Both the position numbers and the translations under genes were made by a program. From Planomonospora sp. ID82291 (GTDB lineage Bacteria > Actinomycetota > Actinomycetes > Streptosporangiales > Streptosporangiaceae), in NCBI RefSeq assembly GCF_015711645.1, contig NZ_JABTEX010000004.1, positions 310,001 to 374,000 on the forward strand: DNA of 64,000 nucleotides, given 5' to 3'. The notes below the pieces were generated by a model, which was given only the letters and a program-made list of their open reading frames with translations, did no database searches and was not told the origin of the DNA. Below, piece by piece: positions 51,209 through 59,207 of the stretch. The number at the start of each line of letters is the position of its first letter. The stretch's first letter is position 1.

Positions 51209-52446
51209 GCGGAGATCCGGTCCTGGCGGTCGTCGGCACGCCCGGCGACCGGCGGGTGACGATGTTCGCCGACGCCTGCGCCCGGTACGGCCTGCGCCCG
51301 CCCGAGGTCGTCCCGTGGACCTCCGTGCTGCGGGGCGAGGAGATCCGGCTGGAACCCGGGACCCTCGTCCGGGTCGACTCGCCCGGCGAGGACCCCGAGG
51401 CCGACGCGCTGCTGCGCGGGCCCGGCGAGCCGTCCCGGGTGGGCGGGGGCGCGCGCTGGCACGCCTCCCTCACCGCCGGGACGGCGCGGGTCCGCGAGGC
51501 CGTACGGCGCACACCCGGCGCGGTGCTGCTCGCCGACCCCGGCGAGATCGCGGTGATGTTCGACAAACGGCTCTGCCACGCCCGGCTGGCGGCGGCCGGG
51601 GTGCCGGTGCCGCCCGCGCTGCCCGGACCGGTCGAGGGCTACGCCTCCCTGCGCCGCCAGATGGCCGACGCCGGATGGGGCCGGGTGTTCGTCAAGCCCG
51701 CGCACGGCTCCTCGGCCTCCGGGATCATCGCCCTGCACGCCGCCGGGAGCCGGGTCAGGGCCGTGACGTCGGTGGAACCGGCGGACGGCGGCCTGTACAA
51801 CTCGCTGCGGGTGCGCTCCTACGACCGGGAGGCCGAAGTGGCGACGATCGTCGACCGGCTGGCACCGGACGGGCTCCACGTCGAGCGCTGGTTCCCCAAG
51901 GCGGGCATGGGCGGACTCACCTTCGACCTGAGGGTGGTCGTCGTGGGCGGCGTGCCCACGCACGCGGTCGTGCGCGCCGGCCGTCACCCCATGACGAACC
52001 TGCACCTGGGCGGGGTCCGCGGCGACCTGGACGCGGTCCGCGACCGGCTCGGCGCGCCGGGGTGGGCACGGATGCTCGGCGTGTGCGCGCGGGCGGCGGC
52101 GTGCTTCCCCGGGAGCCCGGCCGTCGGGGTCGACGTGATGGTCGGCACCGACTGGCGGAGCGTGGCGGTGGCGGAGGTCAACGCCTTCGGCGACCTGCTG
52201 CCGGGGCTGACCGGCCTGCCGGGGAGCGGGGCCGAAGGGCTGGACACCTACGGGGCGCAGGTGCGGGCGGTCCTGGGGCGGCGGGCCGGAGGACCGGCCC
52301 GTCCCGGGCGCACCGGGGAGCGGGACGGGCCCGCCGCGCCGGGCCCGGAGGAGCCCGGGCGGGCCGGGAGGACCGCGGAGCGCACGGAGGTCGGGGAGGC
52401 CGCGGAGGTCGCGGAGGCCGTGGAGGCCGCGGAGGCGCGGACGTGA
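51205..52446 (+). CDS. STM4014-family ATP-grasp-like protein
   Basis: A 413-residue soluble protein of the STM4014 type. It has an ATP-grasp look: FDKRLCHARLAAAGVPVPPAL, then VFVKPAHGSSASGI with the ATP-binding Lys, VERWFPK, TFDLRVVVVGG, and AEVNAFGDLLPG near the end supplying the metal-binding Glu/Asn. An ATP-dependent carboxylate-amine (or similar) ligation is expected; substrate unknown. The last 60 residues are an Ala/Glu-rich tail built from imperfect 9-base repeats. The GTG overlaps the LRR stop (GTGA) and the end overlaps the next gene the same way. Confidence 0.78.
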   Translation: MSGDPVLAVVGTPGDRRVTMFADACARYGLRPPEVVPWTSVLRGEEIRLEPGTLVRVDSPGEDPEADALLRGPGEPSRVGGGARWHASLTAGTARVREAVRRTPGAVLLADPGEIAVMFDKRLCHARLAAAGVPVPPALPGPVEGYASLRRQMADAGWGRVFVKPAHGSSASGIIALHAAGSRVRAVTSVEPADGGLYNSLRVRSYDREAEVATIVDRLAPDGLHVERWFPKAGMGGLTFDLRVVVVGGVPTHAVVRAGRHPMTNLHLGGVRGDLDAVRDRLGAPGWARMLGVCARAAACFPGSPAVGVDVMVGTDWRSVAVAEVNAFGDLLPGLTGLPGSGAEGLDTYGAQVRAVLGRRAGGPARPGRTGERDGPAAPGPEEPGRAGRTAERTEVGEAAEVAEAVEAAEART

Positions 52447-53261
52447 CGCGGGACATGAACCGGATCGTGGGGAGCCACGACCTGCTGCTGGTGACGCTCG
52501 ACACGCTCCGCCACGACGTGGCCGACGACCTGCTGCGGGCGGGCCGGCTGCCCAACCTGGCCCGGGCGCTGCCCGGCGGGCGGTGGGAGCGGCGGCACAG
52601 CCCCGGCGGCTTCACCTACGCCGCGCACGCCGCGATCCTCGCCGGGTTCCTGCCGACCCCGGCCGCACCGGGTCCGCACCCCCGGCTGTTCGCGGCGGCC
52701 TTCCCCGGCAGCGAGACCACGGCGGAGGGGACCTGGGTGTTCGACGCGCCCGACCTGCCCGCCGGGCTGGCGGCGGCGGGCTACCGCACGATCTGCGTCG
52801 GCGGGGTGGGCTTCTTCAACAAGCTGACCCCGCTCGGGTCCGTGCTGCCGGGCATGTTCGCCGAGAGCCACTGGGAGCCGGGGTTCGGGGTGACGTCCCC
52901 CACCTCGTTCGAGGAGCAGATCGCGTGCGCCGAGCGGGCCGTCGCGCGGGCGGACGGGCCGGTGTTCCTGTTCGTCAACGTCTCCGCGCTGCACCAGCCG
53001 AACTGGTTCCACCTGCCCGGCGCGACCCGCGGGCACGGTGACGGCGTCGAGAGCCACGCCGCCGCGCTGGAGTACGTCGACCGGCACATCGGCAGGCTGT
53101 TCGCTCTGGTCAGCAGAGAGCGGCCGGGGTTCGCGATCGTCTGCTCCGACCACGGCACCGCCTACGGTGAAGACGGATACATCGGGCATCGGATCGGCCA
53201 CGAGGTGGTCTGGACCGTGCCCTACGGCGAGTTCGAGTTGAAGCAGGGAGAGTGGCGTTGA
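52443..53261 (+). CDS. STM4013-family sulfatase/phosphatase-fold hydrolase
   Basis: A 272-residue protein resembling the alkaline phosphatase/sulfatase superfamily. LLLVTLDTLRHDVADDLL gives the first metal-binding Asp, GGFTYAAHAAILAG holds the likely nucleophile Thr/Ser region, and FAIVCSDHGTAYGEDGYIGHRIGHEVVWTVPYGEF gives the DHG...GH metal ligands. It appears to hydrolyse a phosphate or sulfate ester; substrate unknown. No signal peptide, so it acts inside the cell, unlike most sulfatases. GTG 52443 overlaps the previous stop; ATG 52455 is an alternative. The end overlaps the STM4012-like gene by 10 bases. Confidence 0.8.
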   Translation: MTRDMNRIVGSHDLLLVTLDTLRHDVADDLLRAGRLPNLARALPGGRWERRHSPGGFTYAAHAAILAGFLPTPAAPGPHPRLFAAAFPGSETTAEGTWVFDAPDLPAGLAAAGYRTICVGGVGFFNKLTPLGSVLPGMFAESHWEPGFGVTSPTSFEEQIACAERAVARADGPVFLFVNVSALHQPNWFHLPGATRGHGDGVESHAAALEYVDRHIGRLFALVSRERPGFAIVCSDHGTAYGEDGYIGHRIGHEVVWTVPYGEFELKQGEWR

Positions 53262-54664
53262 CCCCGATTCCCCCGCGGGCGGCGGTGCAGGCGCAGGTGG
53301 CGGAGGCCCCGCCGTCCGGAGACGGCCACGGCCCGGCGCCGGATCCCGGTGACGGTTCCGGCCCCTACCAGGGCTACGTCTACGCCTATCCGCACAAGAC
53401 GGCCTACCGGCCGCTGGAGCCGCGCCCGCCGCTGCGGGAGGTGTGGGCGGGCGAGCCGACCGGCAGCCTCTCCCTCTACCTGCACATCCCGTTCTGCGAG
53501 GTGCGCTGCGGGTTCTGCAACCTGTTCACCCGGACCGGCGCGCCCGAGGAGCTCGTCACCGCCTACCTGGACGCGCTGGAGCGCCAGGCGCACGCCGTAC
53601 GGGACGCCCTGGACGCGCCGAGGTTCGCCACCGCGGCGATCGGCGGCGGCACGCCGACCTACCTGAGCGCGGGCGAGCTCACCCGGCTCCTCGACCTCAC
53701 CGAGAAGATCATGGGCATGGACCTGCGGGCCGTGCCCCTGTCGGTGGAGGCCTCGCCCGCCACCGCGACCGCCGACCGGCTCGCGGTGCTGGCCGAGCGG
53801 GGCGCGACGCGCGTCTCCATCGGCGTGCAGAGCTTCGTCGACGCCGAGGCCCGCGCAGCGGTCCGGCCGCAGAAGCGGGCCGAGGTCGAGGCGGCGCTCG
53901 GCCGGATCCGGGAGACCGGGTTCGAGGCGCTCAACCTCGACCTGATCTACGGCATCGACGGGCAGACCGAGCGGTCGTGGCGCCACTCCCTGGACGCGGC
54001 GCTGGCCTGGAAGCCCGAGGAGATCTACCTGTACCCGCTGTACGTCCGCCCGCTCACCGGTCTCGGCCGCCGGGCCCGCGACTGGGACGACCACCGGCTC
54101 GCCCTCTACCGGCAGGGCCGCGACCACCTGCTGGCCGCCGGGTACGAGCAGGTGTCGATGCGGATGTTCCGGCTGCCCGGGACGGGGAACGCCACCGAGT
54201 ACTGCTGCCAGCGCGACGGCATGGTCGGCCTCGGCTGCGGGGCCCGCTCCTACACCGCCGACCTCCACTACTCCTACGAGTACGCGGTGGCCGTCGGCCA
54301 GGTCCGCGCGATCATCGACGACTACGTACGGCTCGCGCCGGAGGAGTTCGCGGTCGCCAACGTCGGCTTCCGGCTCGACGCGGAGGAGCGGCGCAGGCGC
54401 CACCTGATCCAGTCGCTGCTCCAGGCCGAGGGCGTGGACCCGGCCGCCTACCGGGACCGGTTCGGCACCGAGGCGGCCGACGACTTCGGCGGCGAGCTGG
54501 CGCTCCTGGCCGACCGCGGCTGGCTGGAGCCGGTCGGCGGGCCGGAGGGGGGAGCGGACCGGATCCGGCTGACCGCCGAGGGCCTCGCGTACTCCGACGC
54601 GATCGGCCCGGCGCTCTTCTCCGGCCGGGTCCGCGCGCTGATGGCCGGATACGAGGCCCGGTGA
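53252..54664 (+). CDS. STM4012-family radical SAM protein (HemW-like)
   Basis: A 470-residue radical SAM enzyme. The [4Fe-4S] motif is C82-EVR-C86-GF-C89, followed by IGGGTPTYLSAGEL, RVSIGVQSF and NLDLIYGIDGQT, as in HemN/HemW-type proteins, with a HemW-like C-terminal domain. HemW relatives handle haem rather than coproporphyrinogen, so a porphyrin-related or a peptide-modifying role are both open. GGGAGA directly precedes the GTG, which lies 10 bases inside the previous gene. The stop overlaps the next GTG by 4 bases. Confidence 0.86.
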   Translation: MALTPIPPRAAVQAQVAEAPPSGDGHGPAPDPGDGSGPYQGYVYAYPHKTAYRPLEPRPPLREVWAGEPTGSLSLYLHIPFCEVRCGFCNLFTRTGAPEELVTAYLDALERQAHAVRDALDAPRFATAAIGGGTPTYLSAGELTRLLDLTEKIMGMDLRAVPLSVEASPATATADRLAVLAERGATRVSIGVQSFVDAEARAAVRPQKRAEVEAALGRIRETGFEALNLDLIYGIDGQTERSWRHSLDAALAWKPEEIYLYPLYVRPLTGLGRRARDWDDHRLALYRQGRDHLLAAGYEQVSMRMFRLPGTGNATEYCCQRDGMVGLGCGARSYTADLHYSYEYAVAVGQVRAIIDDYVRLAPEEFAVANVGFRLDAEERRRRHLIQSLLQAEGVDPAAYRDRFGTEAADDFGGELALLADRGWLEPVGGPEGGADRIRLTAEGLAYSDAIGPALFSGRVRALMAGYEAR

Positions 54665-55545
54665 CCGCCCGCCCGCCGGTCGGTGGTCCGGAGGGCGCCG
54701 GCGGTGACGGCCACCTGTCGATCCTCTACCGGGGGCCGCTGGCCAGCTGCGACTACGACTGCCCCTACTGCCCGTTCGCCAAGCGCCGCGACAGCCCGGA
54801 GCGGCTGCGGGCCGACCGGGCGGCGCTGGAGCGGTTCACCGGCTGGGTGGCCGGACGGGACCACCCGGTCTCCGTGCTGTTCACCCCGTGGGGCGAAGGG
54901 CTCGTCCGGTCCTGGTACCGCCGGGCGATGGCCGGGCTCAGCCACCTGCCGCACGTCCGCCGGGTCGCCATCCAGACGAACCTCAGCGGCCGGACCGACT
55001 GGCTGGCCGAGGCCGACCTGGACACGCTCGCCCTCTGGGCGACCTACCACCCCGGCCAGGTCGCCTACGACCGCTTCCTCGGCAGGTGCCGCGACCTGGC
55101 CGACCGGGGCGTGCGGTTCAGCGTCGGCGTCGTCGGCCTGCCCGAGCACCTCGACCGGGCCCGCAGGCTCCGCGCCGACCTGCCGCGCGAGGTGTACCTG
55201 TGGGTGAACGCCGCCGAGGGCCGCCTGTACACCGACGCGGAGGCGGACGACTGGACGGAGATCGACCCGCTGTTCCACCACAGCCGCTTCCCGCACCGCA
55301 GCGCCGGGCGGGCCTGCCGTACCGGCGACAGCGTCGTGTCCGTGGACGGCGACGGCACCGTGCGACGCTGCCACTTCGTCCCGGCCGTGCTCGGCAACCT
55401 CTACGACGGGACGTTCCGGCGCCGGGCCCGGCCGTGCCCGGCGGCGCTGTGCGACTGCCACATCGGCTACGTGCACCTGGAGCAGACGGGCCTGTACGAC
55501 GTGTTCGCCGGAGGCGTCCTGGAGCGCGTCCCGCACGGCTGGTGA
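54661..55545 (+). CDS. STM4011-family radical SAM protein
   Basis: A 294-residue radical SAM enzyme, last gene of the operon. The cluster motif is C30-DYD-C34-PY-C37. A C-terminal set of Cys residues (ACRTGD, RRCHFVPAV, PCPAALCDCHIGY) follows VSVDGDGTVRRC, like the auxiliary-cluster (SPASM/Twitch-like) region of peptide- and protein-modifying radical SAM enzymes. That favours modification of a peptide or protein, and the LRR proteins are the only protein candidates in the operon. The GTG overlaps the previous stop. Palindromes at 55551 and 55638 follow the stop. Confidence 0.85.
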   Translation: MTARPPVGGPEGAGGDGHLSILYRGPLASCDYDCPYCPFAKRRDSPERLRADRAALERFTGWVAGRDHPVSVLFTPWGEGLVRSWYRRAMAGLSHLPHVRRVAIQTNLSGRTDWLAEADLDTLALWATYHPGQVAYDRFLGRCRDLADRGVRFSVGVVGLPEHLDRARRLRADLPREVYLWVNAAEGRLYTDAEADDWTEIDPLFHHSRFPHRSAGRACRTGDSVVSVDGDGTVRRCHFVPAVLGNLYDGTFRRRARPCPAALCDCHIGYVHLEQTGLYDVFAGGVLERVPHGW

Positions 55546-55550
55546 CCCGT

Positions 55551-55568
55551 GCGGAACCGCGGTTCCGC
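55551..55568. other. 18-bp perfect palindrome after the STM4011-type gene
   Basis: GCGGAACCGCGGTTCCGC begins 6 bases after the operon's last stop. Either part of the operon terminator or a recoding-free spacer; a larger hairpin follows about 70 bases later. Confidence 0.6.
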
Positions 55569-55637
55569 GTCGTTCCGGGCCTGCCGGCGGGGCGTTCTCC
55601 GGCGCGGCATCGCAGGGTTCCGCGGAGAGGACGACGC

Positions 55638-55673
55638 GAAGGAGCGGTTCCACGGCCGTGGAACCGCTCCTTC
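55638..55673. terminator. 36-bp perfect palindrome, bidirectional terminator
   Basis: 55638-55655 and 55656-55673 are exact reverse complements (arm GAAGGAGCGGTTCCACGG). It can end the six-gene operon (+) and, 200 bases downstream, the secreted-peptide transcript (-). The rest of the 327-base gap to 55873 holds a CCCTCC/GGGAGG palindrome near 55696 and no gene. Confidence 0.75.
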
Positions 55674-55872
55674 ACTCACTGATCACCAGAAGATCCCTCC
55701 ATGGGAGGGGCGGTGTCTCCACGGGAGGGCGGCCCCCGTTTCGACGGTTCACGCTCGGTCCTCTCCGGCCGGCGGAGACGACCGGGACACGGATTCCTCC
55801 TCCGGCGTCGGCGCCGGCGCCCGGTGCGATGAAGCCGGAGGCGCCGCCGCGTTCAGCCGTTCAGGGAGGGGA

Positions 55873-56079
55873 TCAGTTGTCGATGATGCCGAGGATGGCG
55901 ATGTCGAGGAGGTCGTTCAGGACCTCGTTGTGGTTGCTGCGGTCGATGTAGGTGAAGTCGGGCCGGTCGTGGCCCCGGCCGTAGTCCCCGCCGCCGGCCG
56001 ACGCGGGACCGGCGACCGCCAGGCTGGCGAGGCCTGCGACGCCGGCGATGACCGCTCCGGCGAGAATGCGACGCATCAT
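55873..56079 (-). CDS. Tiny secreted peptide, family A copy 1
   Basis: A 68-residue precursor. A Sec signal peptide (RRILAGAVIAGVAGLASLAVAGPASA) is expected to be cut after ASA, leaving about 40 residues: a Gly/Asp/His-rich start (GGGDYGRGHDRP) and the C-terminus NHNEVLNDLLDIAILGIIDN. No Cys. The paralogue at 58157-58348 shares the signal and the C-terminal signature. GGAGG lies 7 bases before the second of two ATG codons. Family unknown to me; a surface-active or signalling peptide is conceivable because the tail is amphipathic. Confidence 0.75.
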   Translation of the reverse strand: MMRRILAGAVIAGVAGLASLAVAGPASAGGGDYGRGHDRPDFTYIDRSNHNEVLNDLLDIAILGIIDN

Positions 56080-56278
56080 GGGTTTTCCTCCATGGGAACG
56101 AGACGGAGAGTTGTCGGTGACTCCGGCGCGGGGCCGCGTCCGGCCGTCCGCTCGTCGTCGTGACCAAGCATCGCTCGGGCGGGGAGCGCCGTTCCGTCGG
56201 GTTCCTCCCGTGTCCGGCCAAGGCGGGGTGATGCTTTCTTAGGGCTGCTCCTGGTTTCGCCCGGGTCGCCGGGAGGTA

Positions 56279-57310
56279 TCAGGTCTCCCGCTCGGGGCGG
56301 TAGTCGGCCTCGGGCAGGCCGAAGGTCCAGGCGACGCCCTCGCGGGCGGTCCGGGTGGCGGGCGGGACGCGCAGCCAGTACTTCCGGAAGGTGCCGTCGG
56401 GCTCGGCGGTGGAGTTGACCACCTCGACCATCACCACGGGCTCGTCGTCGGGCAGGTCGATCCGCCACAGGACGCCGGTCTCGTCCCGGTGCAGCGGGAC
56501 CGCGCCGGACTCCTCCAGATAGCGGTCGTAACCGAAGTGCTCCAGCATCACCCGGCGCAGCTCGGCGTTCTCCTCGGCGTCGATGCGCGCGGGGGTCAGC
56601 CCCGCCATGGACGCGGCGAAGTCCGCGGGGACGGGCATGCCGCCCCAGGCGTGCAGCGCGAAGCCGTCGGAGAAGAGCAGGGCCGGGCCGTCGGCGCGGT
56701 GCAGGCGGTGCAGCTCGTCGCGGTGCAGTTCGGTGGGGCGCTCGCAGACGACGGCCACCCGCTCGAACGGCCACCACCAGCCCGCCGACCGGGCGACCCG
56801 GGCGAGTCCCGCGGTCTCCGGTCTGCCCAGCGCGTCGAAGAGCGCCAGCCAGGCGGCGTCCTGCTGGCCCAGCACGGCGTCCAGCGTCGAACCCCGGAGC
56901 GCGGCCCCGGCATCCTCGGTCTCCTCCGCCGCGGCGAGGCCCCGCCGGATCTGCGTGACCAGGTCGCCGATCGGGCCCCAGAGCCGGCCTCCCGTCAGAG
57001 ACCAGGCCAGCGACCAGTCGGCGGTGCCGAGCGAGGCGTGCACGGCGGCTCTGGCCCGCTCCCACTGCCGGGTCCTGACCTCCTCGCGGACCGGCCGGCC
57101 GGCGTCCAGCGCGGCGGCGGCCCGTGCGCCCGCGAGCGGTGAGTCGACCCAGACGATCTCCTCGGGCTCCGCCAGCCCGGCGGCGCGGTAGGCCGACCGC
57201 ACGCCGGCCTCGGCTTCGGTGCGGTCGGCGGTCCCGGTGCGGAAGGCGGTCTCCTCCCAGTCGCGGGCGGCGGCGGTCAGGGCGTCGGCGAGTTCGATGG
57301 TGACGGTCAT
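56279..57310 (-). CDS. DUF6745-like protein
   Basis: A 343-residue cytosolic protein that I take for a DUF6745 member. Landmarks: WGPIGDLVTQIRRGL, WWWPFERVAVVCERPTELHRDE, HRADGPALLFSDGFALHAWGGMPVP and the C-terminal VEVVNSTAEPDGTFRKYWLRVPP, then AWTFGLPEADYRPE. Function is unknown. The Trp/His-rich middle suggests a binding pocket, but no catalytic motif is clear. It lies 18 bases downstream of a 108-residue gene on the same strand, so the two probably form an operon. Confidence 0.72.
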   Translation of the reverse strand: MTVTIELADALTAAARDWEETAFRTGTADRTEAEAGVRSAYRAAGLAEPEEIVWVDSPLAGARAAAALDAGRPVREEVRTRQWERARAAVHASLGTADWSLAWSLTGGRLWGPIGDLVTQIRRGLAAAEETEDAGAALRGSTLDAVLGQQDAAWLALFDALGRPETAGLARVARSAGWWWPFERVAVVCERPTELHRDELHRLHRADGPALLFSDGFALHAWGGMPVPADFAASMAGLTPARIDAEENAELRRVMLEHFGYDRYLEESGAVPLHRDETGVLWRIDLPDDEPVVMVEVVNSTAEPDGTFRKYWLRVPPATRTAREGVAWTFGLPEADYRPERET

Positions 57311-57328
57311 CTCGTCGGTCTCCCGGGA

Positions 57329-57655
57329 TCAGTCGGCGACGACGCGGAACGCGCCGGGGACGTATTCGCGCTGGCGCTGCACGCGGTACCACCCCTTGGG
57401 GAGGGGGATCGCGGCGTGCTCCTCGTGGACCACGCGGCCCCCGGAGGGGAGGTGGAGGAAGTCGGGCTCCATCGGGTGCGGGCTGCGGACCAGGACGCCG
57501 GGGCCGACGACGGCGTGGGCGTGGCCGGTCGCCTCGCCCAGGGCCAGCACGAGCCGGCCGCCGGGGTCGCGCGGCGCGGAGGGAGCGGTCCGGACGGCGG
57601 CGGGCACGGTCTCCTCGGGGACGGGCACGATCAGGATGTCGCCCTGGCGGTACAT
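57329..57655 (-). CDS. Hypothetical protein paired with the DUF6745-like gene
   Basis: A 108-residue beta-rich protein: MYRQGDILIVPVPE at the start, LALGEATGHAHAVVG in the middle and HEEHAAIPLPKGWYRVQRQREYVPGA near the end. GHAH and HEEHA could form a metal site, and the pattern suggests a cupin-like or RlmI-like small barrel, but I do not recognise the family. GAGGAG precedes the ATG. The gene order with a DUF6745-like partner suggests a functional pair. Confidence 0.7.
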   Translation of the reverse strand: MYRQGDILIVPVPEETVPAAVRTAPSAPRDPGGRLVLALGEATGHAHAVVGPGVLVRSPHPMEPDFLHLPSGGRVVHEEHAAIPLPKGWYRVQRQREYVPGAFRVVAD

Positions 57656-58156
57656 GGGAAGGCTCCTCGGGTCGGGGTCGATCGAAAGCTAACCCCCGCC
57701 ACCGACATTTCACCGGCCTCCGGGGGCGCGCGCCTCCGGGGCCACCCGACCGGACCGCCTCCCGGCGTACGGCCCGGCGCGGCTCCCGCTCGGCCCTTCT
57801 CCCGCTCGGCCCTTCTCCCGCCCCCGCCCCGGACCGGTCGGTGCGGGATCGGCGCGGGGCGCGGGCGTGGTCGCAGCCGGTGGGATTCCGGCCGGAAGCG
57901 GCGATGTATTCCTTGAGAGGATCGAAAAAAGCGGCTCCATGGCCGGGAACAGGCCATGGAGCCGCTTTTTATTGCGTTGATCAACGCGCCAGAAGTTCCC
58001 CTGGAATCGGGGTCGTGCCTAGAGGTAAGACGGTTTCCCGTGGTGGACGCCATTCATGGGGTGAATGTATCCGGCCGGCGGGAGCGCCGGGGGCGGACCG
58101 TCTCCGGGCGGGGTGCCTGATCTCGGGACCGGGCGCCCGCCGCCGCGCAGAGAGGA
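57656..58156. other. 500-base intergenic stretch with one strong hairpin
   Basis: Between the 108-residue gene and the second secreted peptide (both minus strand). It contains Pro/Arg-coding-like, G/C-rich noise, an A/T-richer part from about 57900 to 58030, and the hairpin at 57926-57970. No gene supported. Confidence 0.5.
57926..57970. terminator. Classical bidirectional Rho-independent terminator
   Basis: Stem GCGGCTCCATGGCC (57931-57944) with GGCCATGGAGCCGC (57952-57965), a 7-base loop, and A5/T5 tracts on the outside that extend the stem to 19 bp. On either strand it is a hairpin plus U-tract, rare in such G/C-rich DNA. It probably ends the secreted-peptide transcript from 58348. Confidence 0.85.
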
Positions 58157-58348
58157 TCAGTTGTCGATGATGCCGAGGAGCGCGAGGTCCAGGAGGTCGT
58201 TCAGGATCTCGTTGTGGTTGCCGCCCTCGACGTAGGTGGTGCCGCGGTCGTGACCCCAGTCGCCGGCCGAGGCGGTGCCGGCGACGGCCAGGGCGCCGAC
58301 GCCCGCGAGACCTGCGATGGCCACACCGGCGAGAATACGACGGATCAT
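58157..58348 (-). CDS. Tiny secreted peptide, family A copy 2
   Basis: A 63-residue precursor. A signal peptide (RRILAGVAIAGLAGVGALAVAGTASA) precedes a mature part of about 35 residues, GDWGHDRGTTYVEGG followed by NHNEILNDLLDLALLGIIDN. The last 20 residues match copy 1 except for conservative changes. The leader is also conserved between copies: GGAGGAAAA just before the ATG, and CATGGAGGAAAA preceded by a GGCCGGA/GCGGCCC block and GATGCTTA/GATGCTTG further upstream. No Cys, no known family. Followed by the U-tract terminator about 190 bases downstream. Confidence 0.77.
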   Translation of the reverse strand: MIRRILAGVAIAGLAGVGALAVAGTASAGDWGHDRGTTYVEGGNHNEILNDLLDLALLGIIDN

Positions 58349-58525
58349 GATTTTTTCCTCCATGGGAATGGAACGGGGAATTCTTTGAGGCTTCCGTGGC
58401 GGGCCGCATCCGGCCGTCCTCGGGGTGCCGCGAATAAGCATCCCGTACCGGTGGAGTCGTTTCAGCGAATTAACGCCATGATTGATCAAAGCCTGGTGAC
58501 GGTTCTTTTACGGTGGCGGCCGGTT

Positions 58526-59161
58526 TTACTGATTCGCCGATCGCGGTCGTCGCGGTGATTCCGGTGAACCGGCTCCCAGCGCACGGAGCACGAATCCGGA
58601 GACGATGCCCTCGGCCTCCTCCACCTGCACCGTGCCGTCGAGCAGCGGCAGCCGCTCCGCGCCGATGACGGCCAGGATGAGTCGTGCGGTGGCGGTCACG
58701 TCGGCGGCCTGGAAGTCGCCGGAGGCCACCCCTCCCTCGATGATGCCGGTCAGGATCCGCTGCATCGGCGCGACGTGCTCGGCCAGGCGCTGGTAGGCGT
58801 CGGGGCCCAGTGCGGCCGACAGGTCGGCGGGCCCGGGGTGCGGGTGGGCGAGCAGCCCGGCGAGCTGGAGCCGGACGAACACCCGCAGCCGCTCGGCGGG
58901 CGGGGCGTCGTCCGCGAGCTCGCGTTCGTAGGCCTCGATGAAGTAGTGCGTCACCTGCTCGGTGAAGGCCAGCAGCAGCGCGGCCTTGTCCGGGAAGTAG
59001 TTGTACAGCACGGTGCGGGTGATCCCGGCCTCGCCGGCCACGTCGGTCATGGAGATGGCGTCGATGCCCTGACCGCGGGAGAGCCGCGAGACCGCCTGCA
59101 GGATGCGCTCGCGCGTCTGCGCGCGGTGCTCGCCTATCGTCGCGGCCGAAATGCGGGGCAT
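58526..59161 (-). CDS. TetR-family regulator linked to heme oxygenase
   Basis: A 211-residue TetR protein. The helix-turn-helix region is clear (TRERILQAVSRLSRGQGIDAISMTDVAGEAGITRTVLYNYFPDKAALL, about residues 15-62). The C-terminal domain is helical with no family assignment. It lies 46 bases downstream of the heme oxygenase gene on the same strand, so it is probably co-transcribed and autoregulated through the palindrome upstream of that gene. Haem or iron as the ligand is a guess. ATG 59179 is an alternative start. Confidence 0.87.
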   Translation of the reverse strand: MPRISAATIGEHRAQTRERILQAVSRLSRGQGIDAISMTDVAGEAGITRTVLYNYFPDKAALLLAFTEQVTHYFIEAYERELADDAPPAERLRVFVRLQLAGLLAHPHPGPADLSAALGPDAYQRLAEHVAPMQRILTGIIEGGVASGDFQAADVTATARLILAVIGAERLPLLDGTVQVEEAEGIVSGFVLRALGAGSPESPRRPRSANQ

Positions 59162-59207
59162 GGGCCCATCGTCGCACATGCCCGGCGCGCCGGCCGGAGC
59201 ATCGCGG

